Below, piece after piece: positions 1 to 5,086 of a DNA stretch of 5,089 bases. The stretch's first letter is position 1. The number at the start of each line of letters is the position of its first letter. Source of the DNA: an uncultured Collinsella sp. (GTDB taxonomy: Bacteria; Actinomycetota; Coriobacteriia; Coriobacteriales; Coriobacteriaceae); the NCBI GenBank assembly GCA_958421655.1, contig CATZMG010000093.1:1-5089 (forward strand), in the 5' to 3' direction. A program made the position numbers and the translations under genes. The notes below the pieces were generated by a model. The model did not search any database. It saw nothing but the letters and a program-made list of their open reading frames with translations, and was not told the DNA's origin.

Positions 1-16
1 GTCCCTTGCGGCGTAG
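1..16 (+). CDS. Possible C-terminal end of an IS3-family transposase (last residues only)
   Basis: In the frame starting at base 2 the sequence reads Ser-Leu-Ala-Ala followed by a TAG stop at 14-16. A stop a few bases before the terminal inverted repeat is the usual arrangement for the OrfB (DDE integrase) transposase of IS3-family elements. Only four codons are visible, so nothing about domains or function can be read directly. The assignment depends on the neighbouring inverted repeat being a genuine IS end. Confidence 0.3.
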
Positions 17-54
17 TTCTTATTTAAGCCGTCCAAGTTTTGGGGTGCAGTTCA
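1..54 (+). mobile_element. IS3-family (IS150-type) insertion sequence, right end, truncated by window edge
   Basis: Read on the minus strand from position 54 leftwards, the sequence begins TGAACTGCACCCC and continues with a TTGGACGG block. From memory this closely resembles the terminal inverted repeat of IS150-type IS3 elements, which starts TGTACTGCACCC and also carries a TTGGACG block. A plausible transposase stop codon (TAG, 14-16) lies just inside the repeat, as expected for the right end of an element transcribed on the plus strand. The other end and most of the element lie outside the window, so target duplication and completeness cannot be checked. It ends 49 bp from the stop codon of the EF-G-like gene. 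The call rests on the terminal repeat alone. Confidence 0.55.
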
Positions 55-74
55 CCCAGGGCGGCCTTTTCGTC
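55..74 (-). terminator. Possible half of a rho-independent terminator, interrupted by the IS
   Basis: On the minus strand, downstream of the EF-G-like gene, this reads GACGAAAAGGCCGCCCTGGG and then meets the IS end directly. An A-run followed by a GC-rich block is typical of the first half of a bidirectional terminator, but no matching GGGCGGCC arm followed by T's exists inside the window. The inference is that the insertion landed in the loop and the second arm lies beyond the IS. On the plus strand, IS bases 26-34 can pair imperfectly with 59-68 (one wobble, one bulged C) just before TTC, so a chimeric plus-strand hairpin is also possible. Confidence 0.3.
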
Positions 75-103
75 AGCACCTACATTGCAGGCAAAGCCCC
101 ACT

Positions 104-2179
104 CTACTTGGTGCGGCCCTCCTCATAGCGCTCGACCAGCTTGGCCTGAACGTCATAAGGCACCTGCTCATAGCCTGCGGGCTTCATGGTAAAGTCACCC
201 GTGCCGCGCGTGATAGAGCGCAGGCGCGTCGAGTAATCCGTCAGCTCGGCCAGCGGCGCCTGGGCAATAACCACGGTATCGCCGCGCTCATCGGTATCCA
301 TACCCGTCACGCGACCGCGCGAAGCCGAGATATCGCCCATCACGGCGCCGGCGTAGCTCTCGGGGATAGTCACCGTGATTTCCTCGATGGGCTCCAGCAC
401 CACCGGATCGGCATCGGCGCATGCCTTGCGCAGGCCGATGCGAGCCGCCGCGCGGAACGCCATCTCGTTGGAGTCGACGCTGTGATACGAGCCGTCGTAC
501 ACAGCCACGCGAATACCCGTAAGCGGGTAGCCGGCAATAATACCGTCCTTCATGGTCTCCTGGACGCCCTTGTCCACGGCAGGGATGAGCGAGCGCGGGA
601 TGCGGCCACCCACGACCTCGTCAACAAACTCATAGCCGTCGCTCGTGCCGTCGGGCCCAATGAGCGGCTCAACGCGCAGCCAGCAGTCGCCATACTGACC
701 GGCACCGCCAGTCTGCTTCTTGTGGCGGCCCTGGGCACTCGCCGTGCGGCGGATGGTCTCGCGATACGGAATGCGGATCGGCACGCTTTTGGCCACGACC
801 TTGGTGCGATCTTCCAAACGGTTGAGCAGCACCGAAACCTGCGCCTCACCAACGGCGGAGATAATGGTCTGACCAGTCTCCTCGTCGCGGTCGATGCTCA
901 TGGTCGGATCGGCCTTGCAGGCCTTCTCGATAAACGTGTAGAGCTTCTCTTCGTCCCCGCGATTCTCGGCCTCGATGGCGATGCGGTACTGAGAGTTGGG
1001 GAACTTAAACGCCGCAGCCTCGACCTTACCGGTAATGGAGAGCGTATCGCCCGTCTCGGCAGCCAGCTTGGGCGCCACGATGATGTCACCGGCATAGGCG
1101 TGACCGACCTCGGTCATGTCGCGGCCGCACATCACATACAGGTGAGCCAGACGATCGCTCTTGCGGGTACGCGCGTTGATCAGCTCAAGGCCCGGCTCAA
1201 GCGTGCCCGTCAGCACCTTGATAAAGCTGATGCGACCCTGCTGCGGATCGGCCAGCGTCTTAAACACAAACGCCACCGGACGGTCATCGTCGCTCGAAAT
1301 CTTGAGCGAATCACCGTCGATGAGCGGCATCTCGCCGTAGTCCGTCGGCGCCGGGAAGTATGTGGCGATGTCGTCCATCAGTGAGTTGACGCCCTGCTCC
1401 TTAATGCAATCGCCTGCAAAGACCGGCACAAAGATGCGCTCGGCGATCGCCTTGGACAACAAGCCCTCAAGCTCCTCCTGCGTCAGCGTCTCCTCGCCTT
1501 CCAGGTATTTCATCATCAGCTCATCGTCGGCCTCGGCCACCAGCTCGCACAGATGGTCATGGGCCTCCTCGGCCTGGGCACGATACTCCTCGGGAATCTC
1601 CGACTCAACTGCTTCGGCGCCGTTGCAATGGCGCGCCTTCATGCGCACCAGGTCGATGATGCCGTCAAAGTCCTCGCCCTCGCCCCAGGGAAGAGTCACG
1701 GCGCCCAGTCGCGTACCAAAGCGCTCCTGCAGCAGGTCCATTGTGGTCGCAAAGCTGGCCTCGGAGCGCGACAGGCGGTTTACGAATACCGCACGCGCCA
1801 GACGCAGGTCCTCGGCGGCATACCAGAGCTTAACCGTCGTAGGCTGCGGGCCGGCCTCGGCGTCGACCACAAACAGAGCCGTCTCGCAGACGCTCATCGC
1901 GGCAAAGGCGTCGCCGATAAAATCGGGGTAGCACGGGGCATCGAGCACATTGATGCGCGCGCCCTTCCAGTCGATAGGCGCAATGGTCGTCGAGATGGAA
2001 AACGCACGCTTAACCTCTTCGGGGTCATAGTCGAGCGTAGGCTTGGTGCCGTCGTGGCCGCCCAGGCGGGCGGTCTTGCCGGAAAGGTGGAGCATGGCTT
2101 CGGCGAGTGAAGTCTTGCCCACCCCGCCTTGGCCTACGAGCACCACGTTCCTTACGTTACCGGTCTTGGGAGCACCCAT
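104..2179 (-). CDS. Elongation factor G-like translational GTPase (divergent EF-G paralogue)
   Basis: A 691-residue protein with the full five-domain EF-G layout: G domain about 1-280, domain II about 300-385, domain III about 395-470, domain IV about 475-600 and domain V about 600-675. It should bind the ribosomal A site and act in tRNA-mRNA translocation or a related step. The P-loop GQGGVGKTS (16-24) is intact. The other GTPase motifs are not: switch I reads RAFS (58-61) instead of RGIT, G3 reads DAPC-Y (80-84) instead of DTPG-H, G4 reads NRLS (134-137) instead of NKxD, and G5 reads GDC (256-258) instead of GSA. Domain IV keeps QTGGAGQYG (489-497) and the tip motif GSYHSVDSNE (563-572). 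The ATG at 2179 is chosen because AAGGAGGT lies 4 bases upstream. The reading frame continues open to 2290 without a better start. It is not linked here to ribosomal protein genes, so it is probably a second EF-G, not the housekeeping one. Automated pipelines may simply call it fusA. Confidence 0.9.
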   Translation of the reverse strand: MGAPKTGNVRNVVLVGQGGVGKTSLAEAMLHLSGKTARLGGHDGTKPTLDYDPEEVKRAFSISTTIAPIDWKGARINVLDAPCYPDFIGDAFAAMSVCETALFVVDAEAGPQPTTVKLWYAAEDLRLARAVFVNRLSRSEASFATTMDLLQERFGTRLGAVTLPWGEGEDFDGIIDLVRMKARHCNGAEAVESEIPEEYRAQAEEAHDHLCELVAEADDELMMKYLEGEETLTQEELEGLLSKAIAERIFVPVFAGDCIKEQGVNSLMDDIATYFPAPTDYGEMPLIDGDSLKISSDDDRPVAFVFKTLADPQQGRISFIKVLTGTLEPGLELINARTRKSDRLAHLYVMCGRDMTEVGHAYAGDIIVAPKLAAETGDTLSITGKVEAAAFKFPNSQYRIAIEAENRGDEEKLYTFIEKACKADPTMSIDRDEETGQTIISAVGEAQVSVLLNRLEDRTKVVAKSVPIRIPYRETIRRTASAQGRHKKQTGGAGQYGDCWLRVEPLIGPDGTSDGYEFVDEVVGGRIPRSLIPAVDKGVQETMKDGIIAGYPLTGIRVAVYDGSYHSVDSNEMAFRAAARIGLRKACADADPVVLEPIEEITVTIPESYAGAVMGDISASRGRVTGMDTDERGDTVVIAQAPLAELTDYSTRLRSITRGTGDFTMKPAGYEQVPYDVQAKLVERYEEGRTK

Positions 2180-2183
2180 GATG

Positions 2184-2191
2184 ACCTCCTT
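2184..2191 (-). promoter_or_regulatory. Shine-Dalgarno site fixing the start of the EF-G-like gene
   Basis: The minus strand reads AAGGAGGT followed by CATC and then ATG. This near-perfect anti-16S match selects the ATG at 2179 over longer in-frame starts up to 2290. Confidence 0.9.
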
Positions 2192-2200
2192 GCAGGGCCG

Positions 2201-2279
2201 CGCGCATTGCGCGACGCCAACGGGGAGAGTTCGCGGTCGGTGCCATCCCGGGAGCAGCATGGTCGGCAGCCGAGCCGAC
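2201..2279 (-). other. Structured 5' leader of the EF-G-like gene (two small hairpins)
   Basis: Two inverted repeats lie in the untranslated leader. CGCGCATTGCGCG (2201-2213, plus strand) is a 13-base palindrome apart from its central base and ends 9 bases from the Shine-Dalgarno. GTCGGC/GCCGAC (2262-2267 and 2274-2279) is a perfect 6-bp stem with a 6-base loop. Neither is followed by a T-run, so neither is a terminator. Placement near the ribosome binding site would allow an effect on translation, but no known riboswitch class is recognised. Confidence 0.35.
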
Positions 2280-2314
2280 TCACCCTCCAAATGTCCTATG
2301 CTACCACCCTACCC

Positions 2315-2332
2315 TCACGGGCGACCGTCCAT
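2315..2332 (-). CDS. Possible 5-codon upstream ORF (MDGRP) in the EF-G-like leader
   Basis: On the minus strand an ATG at 2332 opens a frame of Met-Asp-Gly-Arg-Pro ending in TGA. A GAAAGG Shine-Dalgarno-like sequence (2338-2343) lies 5 bases upstream. It would be the first thing translated if transcription starts near 2347. A proline just before a stop codon is known to slow termination, which would fit a leader peptide sensing translation rate. With only five codons, chance is the simpler explanation. Confidence 0.18.
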   Translation of the reverse strand: MDGRP

Positions 2333-2353
2333 GCACACCTTTCGGCACACGTA

Positions 2354-2382
2354 TGAATACAGGCGGCGAGAGGAAGAGACAA
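2354..2382 (-). promoter_or_regulatory. Candidate promoter for the EF-G-like gene
   Basis: The minus strand carries TTGTCT (2377-2382), a 17-base spacer and TATTCA (2354-2359). Each hexamer matches the sigma-70/sigma-A consensus at 4 of 6 positions, and the spacing is optimal. Transcription would start near 2347, giving a leader of roughly 168 bases. A second weak option is an extended -10 TGGTAGCAT near 2298-2306, with no good -35. Confidence 0.45.
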
Positions 2383-2414
2383 GCTTGTGAGGCGATTATT
2401 GAACCCCGTCGATG

Positions 2415-2456
2415 CAAACAAAAAGCCGCCACAGACCGTAAGACCTGCGGCGGCTT
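2415..2456 (-). terminator. Rho-independent terminator of the amino acid ABC transporter operon
   Basis: On the minus strand, 34 bases after the ATPase stop codon, a 15-bp stem forms between 2442-2456 and 2423-2437. It begins AAGCCGCCGCAG, pairs with CTGTGGCGGCTT, and includes three G-U pairs. The loop is the 4 bases at 2438-2441, and the stem is followed by a T-rich tail (TTTTTGTTT counting the stem end). The plus-strand reading lacks a T-run, so it works in one direction only and shields the EF-G promoter just downstream from operon read-through. Confidence 0.92.
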
Positions 2457-2489
2457 CGCCTCAATTAATAGTTGAGTAAATACCTGAGC

Positions 2490-3254
2490 CTATCCCTCGA
2501 TACGGCTCAAGAACTCACGGGTGCGCTGCTCGCGCGGATGGTCGATGACCTGCTCGGCAGGACCCTCCTCGACAATGCGGCCGCCATCCATAAAGACCAC
2601 GCGGTCGGCAACATCGCGCGCAAACTGCATTGCGTGGGTCACGATCACCATCGTCATATTCTGCGCGGCAAGGTCTTTAATGACACGCAGCACCTCGGCC
2701 GTCAGCTCGGGATCGAGCGCCGAGGTCGGCTCGTCAAAGAATAAGATTTCCGGATCGAGCGCTAGGGCGCGGGCAATACTCACGCGCTGCTGCTGACCGC
2801 CCGAAAGCTCACACGGCACCTTGTTCTCGTTGCCCGTCAGCCCCATTTGCGCAATCAGCTCGTGAGCACGGGCTTCCGCCTGCTCGCGCGGGCGCTTAAG
2901 CACGCGGATCGGCGCGTCGATGATGTTTTTCATCACCGTATAGTGCGGGAACAGATTGTAGTTCTGGAACACCAGACCAAACCGCGAGCGCGCCTGTTTG
3001 GGCACGTCGCCTTTCGCATAGACCGCACCCGGCCCCGCGTCCGTCGCAACGGCAAGGTCGCCAAACGAGAGAGAGCCTCCGTCGAGTGTCTCGAGCAGCG
3101 TGGCACACCGCAGCAGCGTAGACTTACCGCCGCCCGAAGGTCCGATAATCGCCACGACCTCACCGCGCTTGACTTCGAGTGAGAGATCCTTGAGCACCTC
3201 ATTGCCGCCAAACGCCTTACGCGCGCTTTCGATTTTCATCACTGAGTTAGTCAT
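2490..3254 (-). CDS. Polar amino acid ABC transporter, ATP-binding protein
   Basis: A 254-residue cytoplasmic ATPase of the GlnQ/HisP type that would power amino acid import with the permease and binding protein encoded upstream. Motifs in order: Walker A GPSGGGKST (38-46), Q-loop VFQNYNLFPH with Gln97, signature LSGGQQQR (150-157), Walker B ILFFDE (170-175) running into the D-loop SALDPE (178-183), and the switch histidine in VTHAMQFA (His207). All catalytic residues are present and the length is normal for the family. The ATG at 3254 is chosen because it overlaps the permease stop codon by 8 bases (ATGACTAA), a typical translational-coupling arrangement. No strong Shine-Dalgarno precedes it. 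A frame extension to 3305 lies wholly inside the permease gene and is not favoured, and an ATG at 3239 is an alternative. It is the last gene of the operon, followed by a clear terminator. Confidence 0.95.
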   Translation of the reverse strand: MTNSVMKIESARKAFGGNEVLKDLSLEVKRGEVVAIIGPSGGGKSTLLRCATLLETLDGGSLSFGDLAVATDAGPGAVYAKGDVPKQARSRFGLVFQNYNLFPHYTVMKNIIDAPIRVLKRPREQAEARAHELIAQMGLTGNENKVPCELSGGQQQRVSIARALALDPEILFFDEPTSALDPELTAEVLRVIKDLAAQNMTMVIVTHAMQFARDVADRVVFMDGGRIVEEGPAEQVIDHPREQRTREFLSRIEG

Positions 3255-3939
3255 GATAATAGTCCAGCTTCTTTTCGGCGGCGCCCAGCAGCATCTCGAC
3301 CACAAAGTTAAAGACCCAGTAAATCAGCGCCGCGATCGCAAACGGCACCATACTCACTTGCGAGGCAACCAGCGCCTTGGCCGTCGAGAACATCTCCCCC
3401 ACACCGATGGCAAACGCCAGCGATGTGTCCTTGACCAGCGTGATGATCTCGTTGCCCATCGCCGGCAAAATGCGTTTGGCAACTTGCGGCATCACGATGT
3501 ACAAAAATGTCTGCAGACGCGAGTAGCCCAGCACCTCGGCGGCCTCATATTGACCACGCGGAATCGACTGCAGGCCCGAGCGATAGATCTCGGCAAAGTA
3601 GCCGGCGTAGTTGATGATGAACGCCACAACGCACGCCGTCCACTTGGAATCGGGCGTGAGCGAGATGCCGAACACGTAGTACGGGGCGAAGTAGATGGCA
3701 AACATCTGTAGCATGAGCGGCGTGCCGCGCATGACCGAAATATAGATGCGCGCGATCCAGCGAAGCGGCGCAATTTTGCTCATGCGCATAAACGCCACGG
3801 GAATTCCCAGCGGAATCGACCCGAGCAACGTCAGCACAAACAGCTGCAAGCTGACCAAGAATCCCTGGCCAAGCATCTGCATCATGACCTGAATAGACAA
3901 CCCAAGCTCTCTTTCACAGTAACGGAACAGCGAACCCAA
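3247..3939 (-). CDS. Polar amino acid ABC transporter, permease protein
   Basis: A membrane permease of the HisM/GlnP type (230 residues from the proposed TTG start). Hydrophobic segments fall at about 26-51, 74-92, 100-118, 157-180 and 198-219. Family landmarks are MRGTPLMLQ (70-78), the EAA cytoplasmic loop that docks on the ATPase (EAAEVLGYSRLQTFLYIVMPQ region, 132-152), and KDTSLAFAIGV (170-180). Only one permease is present, so the channel is probably a homodimer. The start is uncertain. TTG at 3939 is the first possible start in a frame open back to the binding-protein stop codon, but it has no Shine-Dalgarno and lies 6 bp from a palindromic repeat. Alternatives are TTG at 3900, preceded by GAAAGAGAG and a 6-base gap, and ATG at 3885 or 3882. 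The residues between 3939 and 3885 look protein-like, which favours the long form. Confidence 0.9.
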   Translation of the reverse strand: MGSLFRYCERELGLSIQVMMQMLGQGFLVSLQLFVLTLLGSIPLGIPVAFMRMSKIAPLRWIARIYISVMRGTPLMLQMFAIYFAPYYVFGISLTPDSKWTACVVAFIINYAGYFAEIYRSGLQSIPRGQYEAAEVLGYSRLQTFLYIVMPQVAKRILPAMGNEIITLVKDTSLAFAIGVGEMFSTAKALVASQVSMVPFAIAALIYWVFNFVVEMLLGAAEKKLDYYHD

Positions 3940-3945
3940 TGCTAA

Positions 3946-4052
3946 AGCGGGTTTTCCAGGTGCCCGAGTTTGCCGTGAAAGAGGAGCGCCGCGTACTAAA
4001 TGTACGCAAGCGACGGTTTGAACGGCAAAATCGGGTGCCTGGGAAAGCCGCT
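3946..4052 (+). repeat. 107-bp imperfect palindrome between binding-protein and permease genes
   Basis: Two 31-base arms (3946-3976 and 4022-4052) flank a 45-base centre. Read as plus-strand RNA, they form 26 Watson-Crick pairs, 3 G-U wobbles and only 2 mismatches. Read as minus-strand RNA, the wobbles become A-C clashes, leaving 26 pairs and 5 mismatches. The centre holds a second perfect hairpin, GCGTAC/GTACGC (3991-3996 and 4002-4007) with loop TAAAT, extended by CGC/GCG (3987-3989 and 4010-4012) across a small internal loop. The right arm starts inside the TAG stop of the binding-protein gene, and the left arm ends 6 bp before the proposed permease start. No T-run follows on either strand, so it is not a plain terminator. 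It could be a dispersed palindromic element (REP or MITE-like) or a structured RNA. I cannot assign it to a named family. Confidence 0.85.
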
Positions 4053-4911
4053 ATTTGAGCACCCAGTTGTCGAAGGAAAGACCATAGCTTGAATACTTAT
4101 CGCACAGGTCCTTGACCGTGCCGTCCTCGTAGAGCGCCTTGAGTGACTCGGTTACAGCATCGGCCGACTTGGTGTCGCCCTTCTTAAAGCCGACGGCGTA
4201 GTGCTCGCTGGACAGCGGCTTGTCGAGCTGCGTATAGGCATCTGGCTTGGCGGCCAGCTGATACTGAGCGATCGAGAGGTCACAGGCAACGGCATCGACC
4301 GCACCACTCTCGAGCTGCATAAACGCCGTGTTGTACTCACCGATGGTATCGAGCGTGGCAAACGTCGCGGCCAGATCCTTCTGGTCGCCCTCGAGCACAT
4401 CCTGCGCAGCGGAATCAGTCTGGGTAATCACGGTCTTGCCGGCAAGATCGTCCCAGCTCTTGATACCCGCGTCCTTCTTGACCACGAGCACCTGCTCATT
4501 GAGCATGTACGGCTCGGAGAACGTGTAGTCGTCCTCGCGACCCTCCATGGTAAAGCCGTTCCAGATGCAGTTGATGGCGCCTGAGTTAAGCAGCGTATCC
4601 TTGGCGTCCCAGTCGATGGCCTCGTATTTGACCTCCCAGCCCTGCTTATCGGCAACAGCCTTGGCCAGATCGAGATCAAAGCCGGTGTACTCGCCATCGT
4701 CGCCCACAAAGCCGTACGGAGGATAGGACTTATCAAAGCCCACCACGAGCTTCTTGGACTCCGCGGCGCCCTTCACATCCTTGGCCGCGGCAGAGCCAGC
4801 AGCGGAGCCCTTGCCAGCACCACCGCCGCAACCGACAAGACCAAGGCCAAGCACCGCGGCGAGCGAGCCGGCTAGACCAACAAACTGACGACGAGACATA
4901 TCGGTGTTCAT
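4051..4911 (-). CDS. Polar amino acid ABC transporter, substrate-binding lipoprotein
   Basis: A 286-residue extracellular solute-binding protein of family 3 (SBP_bac_3). The N-terminus has twin arginines in SRRQFVG (6-12), a hydrophobic stretch and a lipobox LVGC with Cys28 as the predicted lipid anchor. A Gly/Ala/Ser/Lys linker (29-54) follows. The binding domain runs 55-286, with GFDKSYPPYGF (58-68) and the family signature GFDLDLAKAVA (77-87). Arg125 in FTMEGRED and Asp211 in VACDLSIA sit where family members hold the ligand carboxylate and amino groups. The exact amino acid cannot be told from sequence. The ATG at 4911 is chosen because AAGGGGG lies 6 bases upstream. An in-frame ATG at 4932 overlaps that ribosome site and is rejected. 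This is the first gene of the operon, behind a promoter with an operator-like palindrome. Confidence 0.94.
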   Translation of the reverse strand: MNTDMSRRQFVGLAGSLAAVLGLGLVGCGGGAGKGSAAGSAAAKDVKGAAESKKLVVGFDKSYPPYGFVGDDGEYTGFDLDLAKAVADKQGWEVKYEAIDWDAKDTLLNSGAINCIWNGFTMEGREDDYTFSEPYMLNEQVLVVKKDAGIKSWDDLAGKTVITQTDSAAQDVLEGDQKDLAATFATLDTIGEYNTAFMQLESGAVDAVACDLSIAQYQLAAKPDAYTQLDKPLSSEHYAVGFKKGDTKSADAVTESLKALYEDGTVKDLCDKYSSYGLSFDNWVLK

Positions 4912-4917
4912 GGTATT

Positions 4918-4924
4918 CCCCCTT
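4918..4924 (-). promoter_or_regulatory. Shine-Dalgarno site of the binding-protein gene
   Basis: The minus strand reads AAGGGGG, then a 6-base gap and ATG at 4911. It decides between this ATG and the in-frame ATG at 4932. Confidence 0.8.
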
Positions 4925-4929
4925 GATGG

Positions 4930-4949
4930 CACTTTAGTTAAGTAAAGTG
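4930..4949. promoter_or_regulatory. Operator-like palindrome in the ABC operon leader
   Basis: The minus strand reads CACTTTACTTAACTAAAGTG, a 20-base palindrome matching at 18 positions, with TTAA at the centre. It lies just downstream of the predicted transcription start (about 4961) and 5 bases upstream of the Shine-Dalgarno. A third copy of the half-site, CACTTTAG on the plus strand at 4974-4981, lies inside the promoter spacer. It begins 44 bases, about four helical turns, from the equivalent half-site at 4930. This layout suits a dimeric repressor. The regulator is not in the window and I do not recognise the motif. Confidence 0.6.
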
Positions 4950-4967
4950 AGTCATGTAACGTTCAGA

Positions 4968-4996
4968 ATCATACACTTTAGCGTGATAGAGCACAA
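4968..4996 (-). promoter_or_regulatory. Promoter of the amino acid ABC transporter operon
   Basis: The minus strand carries TTGTGC (4991-4996), a 17-base spacer and TATGAT (4968-4973). The -10 matches the sigma-A consensus at 5 of 6 positions and the -35 at 3 of 6. Transcription would start near 4961, about 50 bases before the ATG. The weak -35 together with overlapping half-sites suggests a regulated promoter. Confidence 0.65.
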
Positions 4997-5063
4997 GGCG
5001 AGTTTGCCCGCCGCGTGAGGGGTGTGGGGGTTAAGTTTCCTGCTCTACAGTCCTGCTCACGAC

Positions 5064-5086
5064 GGAGGCCACATTAAGTGGCCTCC
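5064..5086. other. Perfect 9-bp inverted repeat at the right edge
   Basis: GGAGGCCAC and GTGGCCTCC flank the loop ATTAA. On the minus strand no T-run follows. On the plus strand the window ends three bases after the stem, so a T-run there cannot be excluded. It could be part of a terminator belonging to the next locus, or another regulatory hairpin. Between it and the promoter (4997-5063) I see only an 8-base direct repeat TCCTGCTC (5038-5045 and 5051-5058) and no gene. Confidence 0.5.

Noticed and set aside
482..1384. Long plus-strand open frame (300 codons) opposite the EF-G-like gene
   Set aside because: It is antisense to a clearly conserved protein, its translation has no recognisable domain, and such frames arise from GC-biased codon use on the other strand. 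The other plus-strand frames over the transporter genes are rejected for the same reason.
104..2179. Tetracycline-resistance ribosomal protection protein (TetM/TetW type)
   Set aside because: Those proteins begin with a canonical HVDAGKTT P-loop region and have standard GTPase motifs. This protein's GQGGVGKTS P-loop and divergent motifs fit the EF-G2-like branch instead.
2180..2290. Longer EF-G-like protein starting at 2290
   Set aside because: The extra 37 residues lack EF-G similarity and cover the leader. The ATG at 2179 has a near-perfect Shine-Dalgarno and places the P-loop at the normal distance from the N-terminus.
2295..2312. T-box-like sequence AGGGTGGTA on the minus strand of the EF-G leader
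   Set aside because: The match stops before the required CCGCG part, and there is no stem I-like region or competing terminator, so it is probably chance.
3255..3305. Longer ATPase start at 3305
   Set aside because: The added residues lie wholly within the permease reading region, lack family similarity and would create an unusually long overlap. ATG at 3254 gives normal length and an 8-base overlap.
3946..4052. Intergenic palindrome as a simple rho-independent terminator
   Set aside because: Neither strand has a T-run after the stem, and the arms enclose a 45-base structured centre, unlike intrinsic terminators. The downstream genes also need read-through.
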